This document shows, piece by piece, positions 62,544-64,000 of a stretch of 64,000 nucleotides of DNA. A program made the translations under genes and the position numbers. Numbering within the stretch: position 1 is the stretch's first letter; every line of letters starts with the position of its first letter. The DNA comes from JBGAPH01 sp046349955 (GTDB lineage Bacteria; Planctomycetota; Planctomycetia; Pirellulales; JBGAPH01). Location of the stretch: assembly GCA_046349955.1 (NCBI GenBank), contig JAXMBI010000017.1:62001-126000 (forward strand), written 5' to 3'. Below the pieces are notes generated by a model. The model was not told the DNA's origin. It was given only the letters and a program-made list of their open reading frames with translations, and searched no databases.

Positions 62544-63233
62544 ATGCCCTCGAATCCCACTCCAGCCGAAGACCCCTCGGCGCCAATCCACCGAGGCGAC
62601 CTATTCTGGATCGAGCCCAGCCAACTCACCGGCGGGGCGCAATGCGAGGTCCATCCCTACGTGGTGGTGCAGGACGACGTCTTCAACCGGTCGCGGATCG
62701 CGACGGTCGTCGTGTGCGGCCTGACCTCGAACCTGCATCGGGCCAGCGAGCCAGGCAATGTGCTGCTCGACGCCGGCGAGGGGGGCTTACCGAAGCGGAG
62801 CGTCGTGGTGGTGGCGCAGGTTTCGAGCGTGGAGAAGAGCGCACTGGGTGCGCGGATCGGCGGGCTGTCGCAGGAGCGCGTAGAGCAGATCTTGGCGGGG
62901 CTGCGGTTTCAGCAGGCTTCGTTTTTTGAGCGGTACGCGGCTGCGAACGGTTTGGACTTTTACATGTGCTCTCGTAGCTCCGCCGCGCGGGCCTCGATGA
63001 AAGGACACAGCCGGGAAAAGATATCAGGCTCGTCTCGGCCAAACGCTGTGGTCAGTGACTCGAGCGAGTCTGACACCTGCTGCCAACCAGGATACCGCAG
63101 TTCGCGGTCGGCCGGCGGGCACCCTCCTGGGAATTTGTCCATCGCAGTTCGCAGCGCCGCCGCGGCCTTCGTGGCCCCGACCGCCTCTAGCGCCGGGACT
63201 GTTTCGGCAGCGTGGTTACCCGCCGAGTTGTAG
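62544..63233 (+). CDS. MazF/PemK-like toxin-family protein with a disrupted 3' end
   Basis: From ATG 62544 (GGGAG upstream) the first 130 codons encode a PemK/MazF-like RNase fold: HRGDLFWIEPSQLTGGAQCE, VHPYVVVQDDVFN, IATVVVCGLTSNL, VLLDAGEGGLPKRSVVVVAQ and ILAGLRFQQASFFER. The family normally ends here, and a second copy of this end at 63408-63445 is followed directly by TAG. In the present sequence the frame instead runs on for about 100 codons through the antisense of a DMP19-like gene. No antitoxin gene is adjacent. The gene is therefore probably interrupted, with an extended, likely non-native C-terminus. Confidence 0.75.
   Translation: MPSNPTPAEDPSAPIHRGDLFWIEPSQLTGGAQCEVHPYVVVQDDVFNRSRIATVVVCGLTSNLHRASEPGNVLLDAGEGGLPKRSVVVVAQVSSVEKSALGARIGGLSQERVEQILAGLRFQQASFFERYAAANGLDFYMCSRSSAARASMKGHSREKISGSSRPNAVVSDSSESDTCCQPGYRSSRSAGGHPPGNLSIAVRSAAAAFVAPTASSAGTVSAAWLPAEL
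62898..62935 (+). repeat. Left copy of a 38-bp direct repeat (3' end of the MazF-like gene)
   Basis: The segment reads GGGCTGCGGTTTCAGCAGGC onward and is repeated at 63408-63445 with a single mismatch (T/C). It encodes GLRFQQASFFER within the MazF-like gene. The two copies are 510 bases apart and bracket the DMP19-like gene. Confidence 0.9.
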
Positions 63234-63376
63234 AAGAACGACGACAGACCGCCCAACTCGACCTCGAAGTTCGCCCGTGACACCAAGACCACGACGCGCT
63301 CAGCCTCGGTCAGCCCCGCCAGCCCGACGCGCTGAGCCTTCTCGTCGCAGCTGTTCATGACGGCGGCATGATTCAT
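62960..63376 (-). CDS. DMP19-family (DUF4375) protein, 138 aa
   Basis: The core NFEVELGGLSSFFYNSAGNH followed by AAETVPALEAVGATKAAAAL and RTAMDKFPGG then ADRELR is the DMP19/DUF4375 pattern (F-x-x-E-x-x-x-GG-x-x-x-FF-x-N-x-x-G, LE-x-x-GA). The family includes a DNA-mimic protein of Neisseria and many small proteins thought to be immunity-like. The gene is antisense to the extended 3' part of the MazF-like frame and lies between two 38-bp direct repeats, suggesting that it arrived as a unit. Confidence 0.75.
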   Translation of the reverse strand: MNHAAVMNSCDEKAQRVGLAGLTEAERVVVLVSRANFEVELGGLSSFFYNSAGNHAAETVPALEAVGATKAAAALRTAMDKFPGGCPPADRELRYPGWQQVSDSLESLTTAFGRDEPDIFSRLCPFIEARAAELREHM

Positions 63377-63407
63377 CGAGCGCCCTCCGGGGCAAAACTC
63401 GTTGTTA

Positions 63408-63445
63408 GGGCTGCGGTTTCAGCAGGCTTCGTTCTTTGAGCGGTA
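63408..63445 (+). repeat. Right copy of the 38-bp direct repeat
   Basis: It matches 62898-62935 at 37 of 38 positions and here runs into TAG, the natural-looking end of the MazF-like coding sequence. The preceding bases CGTTGTTAGGGC lie on the element side of the repeat. Confidence 0.9.
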
Positions 63446-63469
63446 GAGAGTTGGTCCGCAAAGCGGACC

Positions 63470-64000
63470 CTACAGCCTCTCCCCCAGGAACCGCAGCCAA
63501 TTCCCGCTCATGATCAGCTCGATGTCGGCCGCCGAATAGCCGCGTTCGGCCAGCAGCCCGGCGACGCGCGGTAGATCGGCCATCGTGTCGAGGTCGGCAG
63601 GGCTTTGCTCCGTGCCGTAGCCGCCGTCGAGGTCGGTGCCGATGCCGGCGTGGCGGGCATTGCCGGCGAGTTGGCACACGTGGTCGATGTGGTCGACCAC
63701 GCTCGCCAGCCGCACGCCGGCCGATTGCGGCGTCGTTTGCCCCCGAATCCAGCCCGGCGCGAGCATCCAGGCGTCGAAGGCCGCCCCGATCACGGCCCCG
63801 CGGCCGATCAGCTCGCGGAGCTGCTCGTCGGTGAACTGCCGGTCGTGCGGCACGAGCGCGCGGCAGTTCGAGTGGCTCGCCCACAGCGGGCCGGAGTAGA
63901 CATCGAGCGCCTCGCGCAGGCTGTCGTCGCACAGATGCGTGACGTCGAGGATCATGCCGAGCCGCGCGATCTCGCCCAGCAGCTCGCGCCCCCGCGGCCC
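63470..64000 (-). CDS. Membrane dipeptidase (renal dipeptidase family), 5' part outside window
   Basis: The frame is open to the window edge and ends with TAG at 63470; about 176 residues of the C-terminal half are visible. The active-site strands ILDVTHLCDDSLREALDVYS, LWASHSNCRALVPHDRQFTD with the metal-ligand His, and HAGIGTDLDGGYGTE with the Asp are typical of zinc dipeptidases (PF01244). The ending LLAERGYSAADIELIMSGNW followed by LRFLGERL also fits. It cleaves dipeptides, perhaps including D-residue forms. The N-terminal H-x-D motif lies beyond the window. Confidence 0.9.
   Translation of the reverse strand, partial: GPRGRELLGEIARLGMILDVTHLCDDSLREALDVYSGPLWASHSNCRALVPHDRQFTDEQLRELIGRGAVIGAAFDAWMLAPGWIRGQTTPQSAGVRLASVVDHIDHVCQLAGNARHAGIGTDLDGGYGTEQSPADLDTMADLPRVAGLLAERGYSAADIELIMSGNWLRFLGERL

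Noticed and set aside
63453..63469. GGTCCGC/GCGGACC hairpin as a terminator for the dipeptidase gene
   Set aside because: The stem is only seven bases, there is no T-run on either strand, and it abuts the stop codon.

Overview
The window reads as a high-GC planctomycete chromosome segment, most likely from the order Pirellulales. Support comes from protein families typical of that group: secreted proteins with dockerin-like repeats, a PEP-CTERM tail, a DUF1559 pseudopilin, an ASPIC/UnbV-FG-GAP protein, short secreted proteins with low-complexity tails and a leucine-rich-repeat protein with an N-terminal anchor. No rRNA, tRNA, CRISPR array or prophage was found.

Layout. 1-11.8 kb (minus strand): a secreted parallel-beta-helix/dockerin protein cut by the window edge, then housekeeping genes (polyprenyl diphosphate synthase, MoaC, glycyl-tRNA synthetase, a HAD phosphatase, a double amidohydrolase, an ASCH protein, an amino-acid-type ABC ATPase, homoserine dehydrogenase), with a small transposase-tail-like relic at 5.1 kb. 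12-24.3 kb: a heavy-metal (copper/silver-type) efflux island. A TolC/CusC-like lipoprotein is divergent from a plus-strand series of three small secreted proteins, a CusB-like adaptor with extra Cys domains, a CusF-like lipoprotein and a very large CusA-like pump (1483 aa). Remnants of a second, opposite-facing copy follow directly: a truncated cusB carrying a stop codon, and a Cys-rich secreted protein interrupted by TGA.

24.5-33.2 kb: malate dehydrogenase, NadC, the ASPIC/UnbV protein, a glyoxalase-fold protein, lysyl-tRNA synthetase, and small uncharacterised genes including a frameshifted acyl-carrier-protein-like gene. 33.3-39.9 kb (minus): an exopolysaccharide assembly set resembling those linked to PEP-CTERM/exosortase systems (Wzz-like chain-length protein, ExeA-like ATPase, CpsD-like protein without a Walker A lysine, Gly-rich TPR protein). 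The Wza-like exporter and a 1463-aa TPR protein lie at 46.7-52.8 kb. Between them are a solitary topoisomerase VI A subunit, a cobalamin riboswitch followed by a pseudopilin and a DUF4465/dockerin/PEP-CTERM protein, a ROK kinase, a VOC protein, a FabZ-like dehydratase and a macro-domain protein.

52.8-64 kb: a sigma-54-type GAF-AAA-Fis regulator, miaA, ATP sulfurylase, clpX, an LRR protein, small possible immunity-type proteins, a TatD-like hydrolase, a MazF-like gene whose 3' end is interrupted by a DMP19-family gene between 38-bp direct repeats, and the 3' part of a membrane dipeptidase gene.

The points most worth following are the B12-riboswitch-controlled pseudopilin/DUF4465 operon, the enlarged pump and Cys-domain adaptor of the metal island with its decaying duplicate, and the cassette-like interruption of the MazF gene.
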